This document shows positions 1 through 8,112 of a DNA stretch of 64,000 bases, in pieces. The notes under the pieces are model-generated. The model was not told the origin of the DNA and did not search any database. It was given only the letters and a program-made list of their open reading frames with translations. Within the stretch, counting starts at the first letter, position 1, and every line of letters starts with the position of its first letter. The stretch covers positions 2,418,001-2,482,000 of the forward strand of contig OZ241746.1 of the NCBI GenBank assembly GCA_965201045.1, given 5' to 3'. The translations under genes and the position numbers were made by a program. This DNA comes from JAPORK01 sp026710285 (lineage in GTDB: Bacteria; Pseudomonadota; Gammaproteobacteria; Pseudomonadales; Endozoicomonadaceae).

Positions 1-95
1 AAAGGGACAACCAGACCAGGAAAAACTACCACATCACGAAGCGGTAATAAAGGAAAACAAATTTTTTCGTTTGTCTGTTGATGTTTATTATTCAT
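1..95 (-). CDS. lon: Lon protease, N-terminal end only (partial)
   Basis: The minus strand from 95 reads 31 codons to the window edge. After a short polar leader it gives LPLRDVVVFPGLVVP, the opening of the Lon N-terminal substrate-binding domain (family form LPLRDVVVFPHMVIP). Lon is the ATP-dependent serine protease that degrades misfolded and regulatory proteins in the cytoplasm. An AGAGG ribosome site lies 11 bases before the ATG (about 107-111 on the minus strand), which supports the start. The ATPase and protease domains lie outside the window. The call rests on a short but characteristic stretch. No heat-shock (sigma-32) promoter was recognised upstream, and no clpX, the usual neighbour, is visible. 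Confidence 0.8.
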   Translation of the reverse strand, partial: MNNKHQQTNEKICFPLLPLRDVVVFPGLVVP

Positions 96-489
96 ACTGC
101 TGTATACCTCTAGCCTGCTTTAAATATTAATCATTTTGGAATTGAAAACATTTTATTAGTGCCTAAAAACCAATGCACAGATCATTTGAGTATTCGTTAC
201 ACACTAAAGTTACATAATGCTAAAACAAGGTTGTTAGCAAATCTTTCACAAAAACTTTACTATTTATCTCATCTGGAAGATTTTTCCCTGTATAGACAGG
301 ATAATACATGAGCTGGTCTTTGTTCTCAGTGTTTATATCACAGTCTTAGACAGAGTGGTAGCTTTTCCGGTCAAAAAGATATGATAACTATTGTAGCAGG
401 TATGTTCAGCAGGTTATTATTATAACTATGCTTTTTTGCGAGTTTTTACCAGTTGGGTCTTTTAACAGGCTGGTTATTATTCTTAATCA
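96..489. other. Intergenic region with a possible decayed 3' gene end
   Basis: No complete gene is visible. On the minus strand, about 220-340, a short open stretch ends in TTLF-stop (TAG at 220-222) and contains YYPVYTGKNLPDEI. It reads like the C-terminal end of a protein but is closed upstream by a stop, so it may be a gene relic. It was not identified. The remainder should hold the lon promoter, but no convincing -35/-10 pair was found. Confidence 0.3.
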
Positions 490-730
490 CTGATGTTACC
501 CAATATTTTACTTCTTTCCACAGGTCTTTCGAAGTATATTTTCTTTCAGCAAGAAAACGACTGATTTTATCATGACTAACAGAACCATCCAGTAACTGAG
601 ATAGTCTTGTAGATGTAGTTTGATTAAATGAACTAATAAGATAGTCACTATAAGTCGAGTAGTTGTTTATTCATGGAATGCATTGTACAATACATTAATC
701 TCATAAAAAAGCATTACTGCGTAACATCAG
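490..730 (-). mobile_element. 241-bp mini insertion element with 7-bp target duplication
   Basis: The element is bounded by CTGATGTTAC at 490-499 and its inverse GTAACATCAG at 721-730. It is flanked by identical TTAATCA at 483-489 and 731-737, a target duplication. On the minus strand it carries the first ~55 codons of the same transposase seen as a pseudogene at 6119-6557 (start MNKQLLDL). A 2-bp loss after codon 7 gives an immediate stop. The sequence then jumps directly to the far terminal repeat. It is therefore an internally deleted, non-autonomous copy, possibly moved by a full copy elsewhere. The parent family looks IS701/IS4-like (DDE type), inferred from the 6.1-kb copy; a 7-bp duplication is not what I would expect for IS701. 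Confidence 0.75.
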
Positions 731-811
731 TTAATCATATAACATTTTTTGAATGGTGTTGCATTTGCATGTATTGTGCTCACTGTTACACAGACACAAT
801 ATATTATACAA

Positions 812-1576
812 TCATTCGTCTCCGTATGCTTTTTTGACGACATTATCCCAAACTTTTTTAGCTTTTCCATCCAAAAAAGTGCCAATCTCAGGGTCTGTTA
901 TGACCAAGGAACTTTTGTCAAGTATTTTGAACAACCTTGACATTTTAGCTTCATCTGATATTTTTGTATTAGTTAGCAGATTTACAATATTGTACATTGT
1001 GCCAGCGCCACTACCATAATTTGGATTGAGTTTGTAAATACTGTCCCCTTTTATCTCTTTTAAAAATTTACACTCCTTGTTTTTGGTTAGTGTTTTTTTC
1101 ATTTCTTTTCTGGCATTTTCTATAGATTCTTTTTCAATTTTCCATATTTGCTTTATTGCTGTTGCGGGTGGATATTTAGCACTTACTAATTCTTTAATCC
1201 TATCGTTATCAAGATATTTTTGTAAATCAAGTCCAGCTACAAGAGTTATTGTTCCTTTTAATTTGTCGAATTTTTTATTTTTATATGCAGAAAATTCTTT
1301 TTTAAATACTTTAAAGCTAAGGTCACCTTGTTGAAACCATTTTTGAATCATATGTTTTTGTTCTGAGGATCTGAGATTGTTATAAACTTTTATTGCTATA
1401 TATTCATTAGCCAGTGATTTAAACAGAGTTATTTCTTGTTGTGTAGTTTTCTCCGGTTCTTTTAAGGAGTTGATCAGATTAACAAAATCATTCGCTGTCA
1501 ACATATTAAAATTCTCTTCTATTATAGCCTTTACATCAATGTTTTCTTTTGTCTCATTCGCCATAATATCTGTCAT
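812..1576 (-). CDS. Hypothetical protein, 254 aa, lysine-rich
   Basis: I do not recognise this protein. It is soluble-looking, helical and very rich in Lys, Glu and Asn, with no signal peptide or membrane segment. The C-terminus reads GKAKKVWDNVVKKAYGDE. The start at 1576 overlaps the end of the upstream 87-aa ORF by 23 bp, so the two may be translationally coupled, or may be one ancestral gene broken by a frameshift. A second Met lies at codon 5 (MANETKEN). A purine-rich AAGGAAGAAG lies about 14 bases upstream. Length, uninterrupted frame and composition suggest a real gene, perhaps an accessory or effector protein, but nothing in the sequence shows a function. Confidence 0.6.
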   Translation of the reverse strand: MTDIMANETKENIDVKAIIEENFNMLTANDFVNLINSLKEPEKTTQQEITLFKSLANEYIAIKVYNNLRSSEQKHMIQKWFQQGDLSFKVFKKEFSAYKNKKFDKLKGTITLVAGLDLQKYLDNDRIKELVSAKYPPATAIKQIWKIEKESIENARKEMKKTLTKNKECKFLKEIKGDSIYKLNPNYGSGAGTMYNIVNLLTNTKISDEAKMSRLFKILDKSSLVITDPEIGTFLDGKAKKVWDNVVKKAYGDE

Positions 1577-1817
1577 AATACTCTGTTACTTCTTCCTTAT
1601 TGCCCTCACTCACCGGATCTTTAAGTGTTAATTTTGTTTTTTCCTGTTCCTGTGGATTTGCTGCTTTTTTAAACCATAATCCTGGTGTAAATGCTTTTTT
1701 TAGTGCTACGTACAACTTATTACGCTCGTCATCCGGTGTTTTGAAAAAAAAAGACAGCAGCTTTTCCAGTTTACTTTTTTTTATTGGTTCGTATTTCCCG
1801 TAAAGGCTGTCCCACAC
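1554..1817 (-). CDS. Hypothetical protein, 87 aa, possible gene fragment
   Basis: This ORF sits directly upstream of the 254-aa ORF and overlaps it by 23 bp in another frame. It would start at GTG 1817, inside an A-rich run that codes Lys codons upstream of it. The reading KKVWDSLYGKYEPIKK at its N-terminus echoes KKVWDNVVKKAYGDE at the C-terminus of the 254-aa protein. This could mean that its start is really the tail of a lost homologous gene copy fused to new sequence, or that both belong to a family built from a repeated unit. No Shine-Dalgarno is clear. It may be non-functional. Confidence 0.35.
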   Translation of the reverse strand: MWDSLYGKYEPIKKSKLEKLLSFFFKTPDDERNKLYVALKKAFTPGLWFKKAANPQEQEKTKLTLKDPVSEGNKEEVTEYYDRYYGE

Positions 1818-2798
1818 TTTTTTTGTTTTTTTATTTTGTTTTTTTTAAAATGCTTTTAAGCTGTTTATCTGTTTGTTCCGTTTTACTATTGCTCTCGGTA
1901 AATGTTGGTTTGTTTACCGGATCTATCTGTCTATTGATTGGCATTTTATTTACCTCTTTGCTGAATTAAAAATATCGATCTGGATTTTTCGTAAACCAGG
2001 AATTAAAAAAGATAAAATATTCAACAACTATTTAAAAAAGAAAGATAAGATATGTTTGTTTTTTGTTCAGTGCTTATAAAACAAGTATACCTATTTTCAA
2101 AGTGCTTGTTAAGTATCATTTTGAGAGTAAAAATAACAGGCACGATAGATTTTTTCGGTTAATTCAAAAGCAAGCAGAATTTTTATGCCCTATGATGTGT
2201 CAGAGACCATCTGAGAATTCTCAAAAATGAGAAAATCTGAGAATATAAACCTCTTTAAGTGGATGAAAAGGGTTAGAGAGCAGAAAAAACAACAGGACAA
2301 GGTCTGAATAAACCGGATAGCAGCAAATTTCCGTATCATATCATAATTACAACTCACAGACTGCACATATTAATTTGCCTTAAAATACTGGATATATATT
2401 CTTAAAAACCTTTATTATTAAAAAGTTATATAGAAATAAAAACCGCTGCTTTGCAGTTAAACGGGCATAGCTTATCAATATTAAAGATTTGATAACAGAA
2501 ATATAAATGATGAAAAGAACATAATTTAGTAAAATAATTTAAAAAATGCTAAGGTAATTATATTCTGATAACAGATTATATACTTTATAACTGTCTGGTT
2601 TTTAGCTGTTTTTGTTACAGGTGCTTAGTTGATTATTCAGTAAGCGATGCTGAATTTTGTTAATGCATAGATCTGACTGGTTAGCTATATAAGAGTAATT
2701 GCCTTGTTTTGCAGACCTTCTGTAAAAATAATAACCTGAATAATTGCCAGGCTTTTGTAGCGGGCATTATTTTTTGAAAATATGGGTGAGATAATTAA
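1818..2798. other. Intergenic region upstream of parA, no gene seen
   Basis: About 980 bp, strongly AT-rich, with only short ORFs lacking family signatures or ribosome sites. It presumably holds promoters for the divergent minus-strand ORFs and for parA. A short inverted motif TCTGAGAATTCTCA occurs near 2210-2223. No 16-bp palindromic parS of the TGTTTCACGTGAAACA type was found here. Confidence 0.4.
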
Positions 2799-3668
2799 GT
2801 GGTCAGCATATACTCTATTACAAATCAAAAAGGTGGCGTTGGTAAAACCACGACGTGTGTGAATTTAGCTGCATCACTAGCAGCAACAAAGCGTAAGGTG
2901 CTTCTGATCGATCTGGATCCTCAGGGCAACGCAACCATGGGTAGCGGTGTAAATAAATATGAATTAACTTATTCATCTTACCACTTGCTTACTCAAAAAG
3001 TTGCTATTACTGATACAGTAATTAAGCAAACCAGTGCAGGTTATGATTTGATACCTGCTAACGCAGACCTGACTGCAGCAGAAGTGGAGTTAATGAAAAA
3101 GCCTTCCAGAGAGATAAAACTCAGGCAGGCACTTAAAAAAATTGAAGAGCAATATGATTTTATTTTTATTGACTGTCCTCCTTCTCTTAATATGCTAACA
3201 CTCAATTCGCTGGTTGCTTCCAAAGGTGTAATCATTCCTATGCAGTGTGAATATTATGCACTCGAAGGACTAAGCGCATTGATCAGTACAATTTCTGGTT
3301 TAAACCAGACGCTCAATCCAGACTTGCATATTCAGGGTATTTTGCGAACCATGTACGATGGGCGTACAGCACTTACCACTGAAGTTTCAAAACAGCTTAT
3401 TAATCATTTTGGTAATAAAGTTTATCGTACCGTTATTCCAAGAAATATTAAGTTGGCAGAAGCACCAAGTCATGGAGTTCCTGCTCTTCATTATGCAAAA
3501 AAATCACGTGGTGCTGTAGCTTATATTGCTTTAGCCGGAGAGATTATCCGTCGACAGGAAAAAAATCGCAAAATACCCAAAAGAAAACAATTGAAATCAG
3601 GTATTGTCAAAAAGAGCAACAAACAACCCTTATCGAGAACATCAACAACACTGGAGACAGAACACTGA
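2799..3668 (+). CDS. parA: Chromosome partitioning ATPase ParA (Soj)
   Basis: A 289-aa ParA/MinD-superfamily ATPase that drives chromosome origin segregation by cycling on the nucleoid with ParB. It has the deviant Walker A motif KGGVGKTT at residues 11-18, the switch motif LIDLDPQGNAT around 36-45, and the Walker B stretch FIFIDCPPSL near 120. The start is GTG at 2799, with GGGTGAG about 8 bases upstream. The next gene, parB, begins on the last base of the stop codon, so the pair is translationally coupled. The protein carries a basic, low-complexity C-terminal tail of about 30 residues beyond the usual chromosomal ParA end. In many gammaproteobacteria parAB follows mnmG-rsmG; here mnmG lies 5.3 kb downstream and rsmG is absent from the window. 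Confidence 0.96.
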   Translation: MVSIYSITNQKGGVGKTTTCVNLAASLAATKRKVLLIDLDPQGNATMGSGVNKYELTYSSYHLLTQKVAITDTVIKQTSAGYDLIPANADLTAAEVELMKKPSREIKLRQALKKIEEQYDFIFIDCPPSLNMLTLNSLVASKGVIIPMQCEYYALEGLSALISTISGLNQTLNPDLHIQGILRTMYDGRTALTTEVSKQLINHFGNKVYRTVIPRNIKLAEAPSHGVPALHYAKKSRGAVAYIALAGEIIRRQEKNRKIPKRKQLKSGIVKKSNKQPLSRTSTTLETEH

Positions 3669-4591
3669 TGTCCAGAAAAAAACCATCATTAGGACGTGGA
3701 TTGGATGCTTTGCTGGAAAGTGCTCAAATAACCGCTGAAATTGAGCAGATAGAACAACATGCAAATTCAGGTAACAGCTCTGTTTCTGCTGATATTGTTC
3801 GTTTACAGAACAAAGAATTCAGAGAGTTACCGGTTGAGTTTATCGTCCGCAGCAAATATCAACCCAGACGGGATATTTGCCAGAACGCTTTGGAAGAGCT
3901 GGCAAACTCGATTAAAAAGCATGGAGTGATGCAACCGATCGTGGTAAGACCCGTTGCAGATAAAAAGTTTGAGTTAATTGCCGGTGAACGCCGTTGGCGT
4001 GCATGCCAACTTGCAAATATTCCCTGCATTCCTGTTATCGTTAAAGAAGTATCTGATTCCGCTGCTATAGCAATGGCATTAATTGAAAATATTCAGCGGG
4101 AAAATCTTAATCCTATGGAAGAAGCAGATGCATTGTTAAGGTTAAAAAATGAGTTTAATCTGACTCAGCAAGAAGTAGCTGATGCTGTTGGAAAATCTCG
4201 TGTAACTATTACTAACCTGTTACGTTTACATAATCTTACCACCAGTGTTAAAACATTCCTGGAACATAATGATTTAGAAATGGGGCATGCCCGTGCTTTG
4301 CTCAGTCTGTCTGAACAGCAACAGACAGATGCTGCCAACCTGGTGGTTTCAAAAGGTCTTTCTGTACGCCAAACGGAAGCGCTGGTTCGTAAAATACAGG
4401 AGCAAAAACAACAACCAAAAAACATTGCAGCATTTAACCGAGACCCTGATGTACGTAAACTTGAAGAAGACTTATCTTCTCAAATAGGTGCTAAAGTTGA
4501 GATTAAACAAATGAGTAAGAGTAAAGGTAAATTAATAATCAATTATCAAACACTCGATGAGCTGGATGGAATTTTGCAGCATATTAAATAG
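3668..4591 (+). CDS. parB: Chromosome partitioning protein ParB (Spo0J)
   Basis: A 307-aa ParB, the CTP-dependent DNA clamp that loads at parS and stimulates ParA. Visible in order are the N-terminal ParA-interacting peptide GRGLDALL (9-16), the CTP-binding core with GERRWRA (106-112) and ENIQREN (140-146), a helix-turn-helix TQQEVADAVGKSRVTITNLL (166-185), and a C-terminal dimerisation region ending at 307. The length is typical. It overlaps parA by one base (TGATG). No downstream atp genes follow; instead there is a repeat-containing gap. A parS site was looked for in and around the operon and not found. Confidence 0.96.
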   Translation: MSRKKPSLGRGLDALLESAQITAEIEQIEQHANSGNSSVSADIVRLQNKEFRELPVEFIVRSKYQPRRDICQNALEELANSIKKHGVMQPIVVRPVADKKFELIAGERRWRACQLANIPCIPVIVKEVSDSAAIAMALIENIQRENLNPMEEADALLRLKNEFNLTQQEVADAVGKSRVTITNLLRLHNLTTSVKTFLEHNDLEMGHARALLSLSEQQQTDAANLVVSKGLSVRQTEALVRKIQEQKQQPKNIAAFNRDPDVRKLEEDLSSQIGAKVEIKQMSKSKGKLIINYQTLDELDGILQHIK

Positions 4592-5249
4592 TTTATCCGG
4601 TGTGCAGTAAAATCTTATCCCTCAGGACCTGTTTCTTAGTCGCACTTTTTAGGTTCTGGCTTTTACTTTGAAAGGTTTGTTTTCTGCCAAACAGACCAGC
4701 TTTTCAAGGGTACAACCGTGCACTGAGTCTGTCGAAGCCCGATTACTTCTCTTCCAGGCTTCGGCTCCGCTCAGTTCATCTCAGGGTTTCGACAAGCTAT
4801 GCCTGCTGACAGAGCTGTATGAAAGGCGGTCTCAGGGGAGGGGTAATGCATTAAGAGTAAAAATTTTTAAAAGAATAAATCTGGTATTTTTAAATTGAAT
4901 GAGAGCTGGCGGCGGATTATTTTTTTAGAAAAAATCCTTTTGATTTAAGTGGTTGCCACTATCAACATGAGTTGGTTCTACCTAGATTACTAATTGTTAA
5001 TGTAATTTAGATATTAATGGAGCGAAGATTATACCTTTTTGTGTTTCTTTCATTATTTAATTGCTGTATAATGATTTTATTGTAGGAAAATTTTCTTATA
5101 AGCGAAGTTTATGTGTTTGCATCTGCAGTATTTTAGTTAAAAGTTATTAAAATCAGATAATTAATCTAATTACTTATACTCGTTTTAGCTATAAAATTTA
5201 TCTGTCAATATGTAAATTCCGAAACAGGTATTGTAACTACTCATTAGTC
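4592..5249. repeat. Gene-free gap with dispersed repeat fragments
   Basis: The gap after parB holds copies of the short repeat GTCGAAGCCC / GGGTTTCGACAAGCT (about 4728-4800), related to GGCTTCGACAGGCTCAGCC at 9485-9507. It also has a piece TCTCAGGGGAGGGG (about 4830-4843) resembling the left end of the IS605-type element at 6.6 kb and of the mini-element at 9.6 kb. An open frame at 4668-4898 is built from these repeats and is not a gene. The rest (4900-5249) is AT-rich and should contain the promoter of the next gene. Confidence 0.45.
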
Positions 5250-5255
5250 AGGAGG
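5250..5255 (+). promoter_or_regulatory. Strong Shine-Dalgarno AGGAGG
   Basis: AGGAGG ends 8 bases before ATG 5264. It is one of the few consensus ribosome sites in this window. It fixes the start of the following gene and suggests efficient translation. Confidence 0.8.
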
Positions 5256-5263
5256 TTCAGAGT

Positions 5264-6067
5264 ATGAATATACAAACAGCAGGATCCTATTTATCAGATG
5301 ATACAAAAATTCAATCTGATAATAGCAATAATCATGAGCTATTCAAAAAAGTAGCTACAAAGGCAGAACAAAACAAATCCTTTTTTTCATTCCTTTATAA
5401 TCTGGGTAATCAACTTAAAGGAATAATATTAACAGGTTATGCCGGAATATCTAACAAATTGAGAACCGAATACTTCTTAACAACAACGAGGATTTTTGAT
5501 GGAATAATACCATCAGAAAAAAGAGACAGCTACAAGATGTATCTCAACCCTGAATTATGTGGCGAAGATATTAATGATTTCCTGGTTAAGAAAGCTGCGC
5601 AGAAAGAACCAGCACTGGCTTTTCAGTTCATAGCATGTAAAAGTAATTTTGTCAATCATGCCACCATTTTGGTACAGGGAATAACCAAAGAAGGAAAACC
5701 CTTTATGGTTTATTTTGATCCACAAGCAAAAGATGTCTATAAAACCGTGCTTACATATGAGTCAGATAAAACAGTATCAAAGCATTTAGATGAATACCGT
5801 AAAACACAAACTTTATTTAAAAATGTACCTATCTATAAAGTTGACAGACAGATTCAACAAGATGGAGTTTTGTGTACCGGGTATTGTGCTTTGTTCCAAA
5901 AAAAGCTGTTGTCTGAGTTTGAAAAAAAGGATTTCGATCCGGAAAGCTTTGTACAAAAAATTGAAAACAGTGAAATAACAGTGTCATACTCTGAAGTTCA
6001 GGATATGATTGCTGAAGCATATCCGCTCACTAACCCTTTTCAAAAAATTACCTCTTATTTTAACTGA
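5264..6067 (+). CDS. Putative CE-clan (Ulp1/YopJ-like) cysteine protease, effector candidate
   Basis: A 267-aa protein with no signal peptide. The order and spacing of candidate catalytic residues fit clan CE peptidases (His-Asp-Gln-Cys): NHATILV (His132), VYFDPQAK (Asp152), then QQDGVLCTGYC with Gln198 and Cys204. The Gln-to-Cys distance of six residues is the one seen in Ulp1 proteases. Such enzymes act as deubiquitinases, SUMO proteases or acetyltransferases when delivered into eukaryotic cells, so an effector role is possible. The residue after the candidate Cys is Thr, not the usual Gly. The stop codon (6065-6067) lies within the terminal repeat CTGATGTTAC of a dead insertion sequence, so the C-terminus may be truncated. 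The family call is by motif only. Confidence 0.55.
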   Translation: MNIQTAGSYLSDDTKIQSDNSNNHELFKKVATKAEQNKSFFSFLYNLGNQLKGIILTGYAGISNKLRTEYFLTTTRIFDGIIPSEKRDSYKMYLNPELCGEDINDFLVKKAAQKEPALAFQFIACKSNFVNHATILVQGITKEGKPFMVYFDPQAKDVYKTVLTYESDKTVSKHLDEYRKTQTLFKNVPIYKVDRQIQQDGVLCTGYCALFQKKLLSEFEKKDFDPESFVQKIENSEITVSYSEVQDMIAEAYPLTNPFQKITSYFN

Positions 6068-6573
6068 TGTTACGCAAAAGTGGTTTTTATCAAGTTTATC
6101 TATTGTATAATAAGCTGCATGAATAAACAACTACTTGACTTATATAGTGACTATCTCATTAGTTCATTTAATAAAACTACAGCGACAGGATTATCCCAGT
6201 TAGTGGATGGTTCTGTCAGTCATGATAAAATCAGCCATTTTCTTGCTGAAAGAAAATAGACTTCTAAAGATCTGTGGAAAGAAGTAAAAAGTACGGTCAG
6301 GCAAATAGAATCAGATACTGCCGTTCTGATTGTGGATGGTACAATTCAGGAAAAGCCACACAGTGATGAAAATGAGCTTATTTGTTGGCATTACGATCAT
6401 AGCACAGGTCAGACTAAAAGGTATTAATATACTCAATATGCTGTACTCGTCAGGCGATACAAAAATTCCAGTAGCTTTTGAGTTAATCGAAAAACCTGTC
6501 GTATTTTATGATATTTCATGGCAGGCAATCTGCAAAACACTGTCAGCAGAAGTATAAACAACAGGTTTTCCTT
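6064..6573 (+). mobile_element. Decayed DDE insertion sequence, 5' part
   Basis: This begins with the terminal repeat CTGATGTTACGC at 6064, the same end as the mini-element at 490-730. It contains the transposase pseudogene at 6119-6557. No matching right end was found before the IS605-type element that starts near 6580, so the 3' part is lost or was displaced by that later insertion. Confidence 0.65.
6119..6557 (+). pseudogene. Broken transposase (IS701/IS4-like DDE family)
   Basis: The reading MNKQLLDLYSDYLISSF, then SHDKISHFLAERK, is interrupted by TAG at 6258-6260. It continues as SKDLWKEVKSTVRQIESD and VLIVDGTIQEKPHSDENE, then CWHYDHSTGQ. A frameshift near 6415 moves the frame to KGINILNMLYSSGD and PVAFELIEKPVVFYD. 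The segments DGTI.EKP, WHYDHS.G and the downstream KGIN..N.LY match the N-terminal half of DDE transposases of the IS701 type. The C-terminal half is missing. Shorter remnants of the same gene start lie at 490-730 and 12540-12680 on the minus strand. Confidence 0.75.
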
Positions 6574-6716
6574 TACCAGACACGCCGTAAAGCCTCGCCC
6601 TTCAGGGCGGGGATAATTAAGGCGGTTTTTTTTAGTTTCTGTTGACGTTTTTGCCTGAAACAATTAGAATCCAGTCGCTAAATAGCGCATGAAACCTATA
6701 CAATTGACGTTCTTGC

Positions 6717-7772
6717 ATGGAAAAGACAAAGACACTTAAAGTAAGAGTTAAAGACAAACACGCAAAACAGCTTAGTAAGATGGCAGGTGCGGTTAATTTT
6801 GTCTGGAACTACATAAATGAACTTTCCTCTCGCTCAATTAGAGAGCGTGGAGAGTTTTTTTCTGCATACGATATAGACAAATATACCAAAGGTGCAAACA
6901 AAGAGCTGGGTTTGCATAGTCAAACGCTTCAGTGCGTAGCGAAAGAATACGTAAAAGCCAGAAAGCAATTTAAAAAGAGCAGGCTCAACTGGAGAAAAAC
7001 AAAAGGTGTCAGGCGTTCACTGGGTTGGATTCCTGTTAATACAAAAGCCTCTGGCTGGAAAAACGGACAGATATACCACAACGGGAACTACTTCGGTGTA
7101 TGGGATTCCTTCGGATTAAGCAACTACAAATTCAGAACAGCTTCTTTCAATGAAGATGCCCGTGGACGCTGGTATTTTAACGTGGTCGTTTCTGTTAAGC
7201 CGGAACAGTCAACAGGGACTTCTTCTGTTGGTATAGATTTAGGCTGCAAAGAAGCGGCTACGGACTCAAACGGAAGCGGTGTTACAGGCAGAAACTACAG
7301 GGCTTTTGAACAAAAATTAGCTGTAGCACAACGGGCTAAAAATAAGGCTCGTACTAAAGCAATACATGCAAAAATCAAGAACAAGAGGAAAGATGAACTA
7401 CACAAATACAGCCGCAAACTGGTCTCAGAAAATGCTGCAATATTTGTTGGCAACGTAAAGTCTGCTGCTATTGCAAAAACTAAACTAGCCAAATCTGCAT
7501 TAGATGCAGGGTGGCATATGCTAAAGACTATGCTGGAATACAAGTGCGATCACGCAGGCGTAGTCTTTGAAGAGCTAAACGAAAAGTACACAACCCAAAC
7601 CTGTTCGTACTGTAAAGAAATCTCAGACAGTAGTCCGAAAGGTAGAGCAGGTTTAGGAATAAGAGAATGGGTCTGTAAATGTGGAGCGGTATTGAACAGA
7701 GATGTTAATGCTGCCAGAAACATTCTTGCGCTCGGGCATGAGCGTCTCGCAGGAGGAATCCCCTTCCTTTAG
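6717..7772 (+). CDS. tnpB: TnpB RNA-guided nuclease of IS605 type, variant active site
   Basis: A 351-aa TnpB, the transposon-encoded RNA-guided DNA nuclease ancestral to Cas12. It has an N-terminal WED/REC-like region, RuvC-I VGIDLG (Asp174), a zinc finger with CSYC (296-299) and CKC (320-322), and RuvC-III NRDVNAARNIL (Asp329). The usual RuvC-II Glu (family form IVIEDLN) is replaced by IFVGNVKS, with Gly245 at the expected place. A Glu pair occurs instead at 285-286 in VFEELNEKYTTQTCS, just before the zinc finger. I recall TnpB groups with such a relocated glutamate. The gene could therefore be active. The start ATG 6717 gives a normal N-terminus. The 3' end runs into the right-end hairpin region. 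Confidence 0.9.
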   Translation: MEKTKTLKVRVKDKHAKQLSKMAGAVNFVWNYINELSSRSIRERGEFFSAYDIDKYTKGANKELGLHSQTLQCVAKEYVKARKQFKKSRLNWRKTKGVRRSLGWIPVNTKASGWKNGQIYHNGNYFGVWDSFGLSNYKFRTASFNEDARGRWYFNVVVSVKPEQSTGTSSVGIDLGCKEAATDSNGSGVTGRNYRAFEQKLAVAQRAKNKARTKAIHAKIKNKRKDELHKYSRKLVSENAAIFVGNVKSAAIAKTKLAKSALDAGWHMLKTMLEYKCDHAGVVFEELNEKYTTQTCSYCKEISDSSPKGRAGLGIREWVCKCGAVLNRDVNAARNILALGHERLAGGIPFL

Positions 7773-7788
7773 GGAGGGGAGGATGTCA
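7650..7788 (+). ncRNA. Candidate omega RNA (reRNA) at the tnpB 3' end
   Basis: In IS605-group elements the guide RNA overlaps the 3' end of tnpB and extends through the right-end hairpin, with the guide taken from the flanking DNA. Here the hairpin CCCCTTCC...GGGAGGGG followed by GATGTCAA fits that position. The guide would be read from about 7785 onward. The 5' limit is arbitrary and the call rests on analogy. Confidence 0.4.
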
Positions 7789-7789
7789 A

Positions 7790-7985
7790 TGCAGTGCTCT
7801 TTTTCCACCCCGGCAATGATTTCAGTTTCTGATGCATGACAATTGCCTGATACTTCAGATAATCTGATTTTTTCAATAAAGTCTTTTTTTCGATAGAACA
7901 GCCCTGCTCAGTTTGAAAGTGTTCGTTGACTCTGTCACAAAATTCTAAAATAGTGAGGTTTTTACTAATTATGGTGAGAAATAAA
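7790..7985 (-). pseudogene. Unidentified open remnant downstream of tnpB
   Basis: The minus strand is open over about 60 codons, with protein-like composition: LTILEFCDRVNEHF, then KKTLLKKSDYLKYQAIVM and KLKSLPGWKKS. It has no proper start, and the plus-strand side is cut by the right end of the tnpB element, so it looks like a gene interrupted or truncated there. I could not assign a family. Confidence 0.3.
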
Positions 7986-8112
7986 ATGAAGAAATTTTTA
8001 GCACTTTTATTTTTTTATCTACGACAGTTCACGTAAAGTGGGCCACTAATCAACATAACGAGTTTGACACTGGAAAACTTCATCACTTTAGATGCGACAC
8101 CGTAAAAAATTG

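Larger units (their letters stand above)
6580..7790 (+). mobile_element. IS200/IS605-group element with tnpB only
   Basis: The left end carries a GC-rich hairpin CTCGCCC-TTCA-GGGCGGG (about 6594-6611). The right end carries a hairpin around CCCCTTCC-TTTA-GGGAGGGG (7759-7778), followed by GATGTCAA. These are typical of IS605-group ends, which have subterminal hairpins instead of inverted repeats. Only tnpB lies inside; there is no tnpA transposase, so movement would need a TnpA in trans. It is inserted into or next to the dead DDE element. Exact boundaries cannot be fixed by eye. Fragments of the same ends recur at 9628-9826 and near 4830. Confidence 0.75.

Noticed and set aside
749..1334. Plus-strand ORFs opposite the 254-aa gene
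   Set aside because: They are antisense shadows with phenylalanine/serine-rich composition and no start signals.
3500..3520. CACGTG core inside parA considered as parS
   Set aside because: The flanks (AATCACGTGGTG) do not form the 16-bp palindrome TGTTTCACGTGAAACA.
4668..4898. 76-codon ORF after parB
   Set aside because: It is composed of dispersed repeat sequence (TTCGACAAGCT type) and an IS605-end fragment, and has no gene features.
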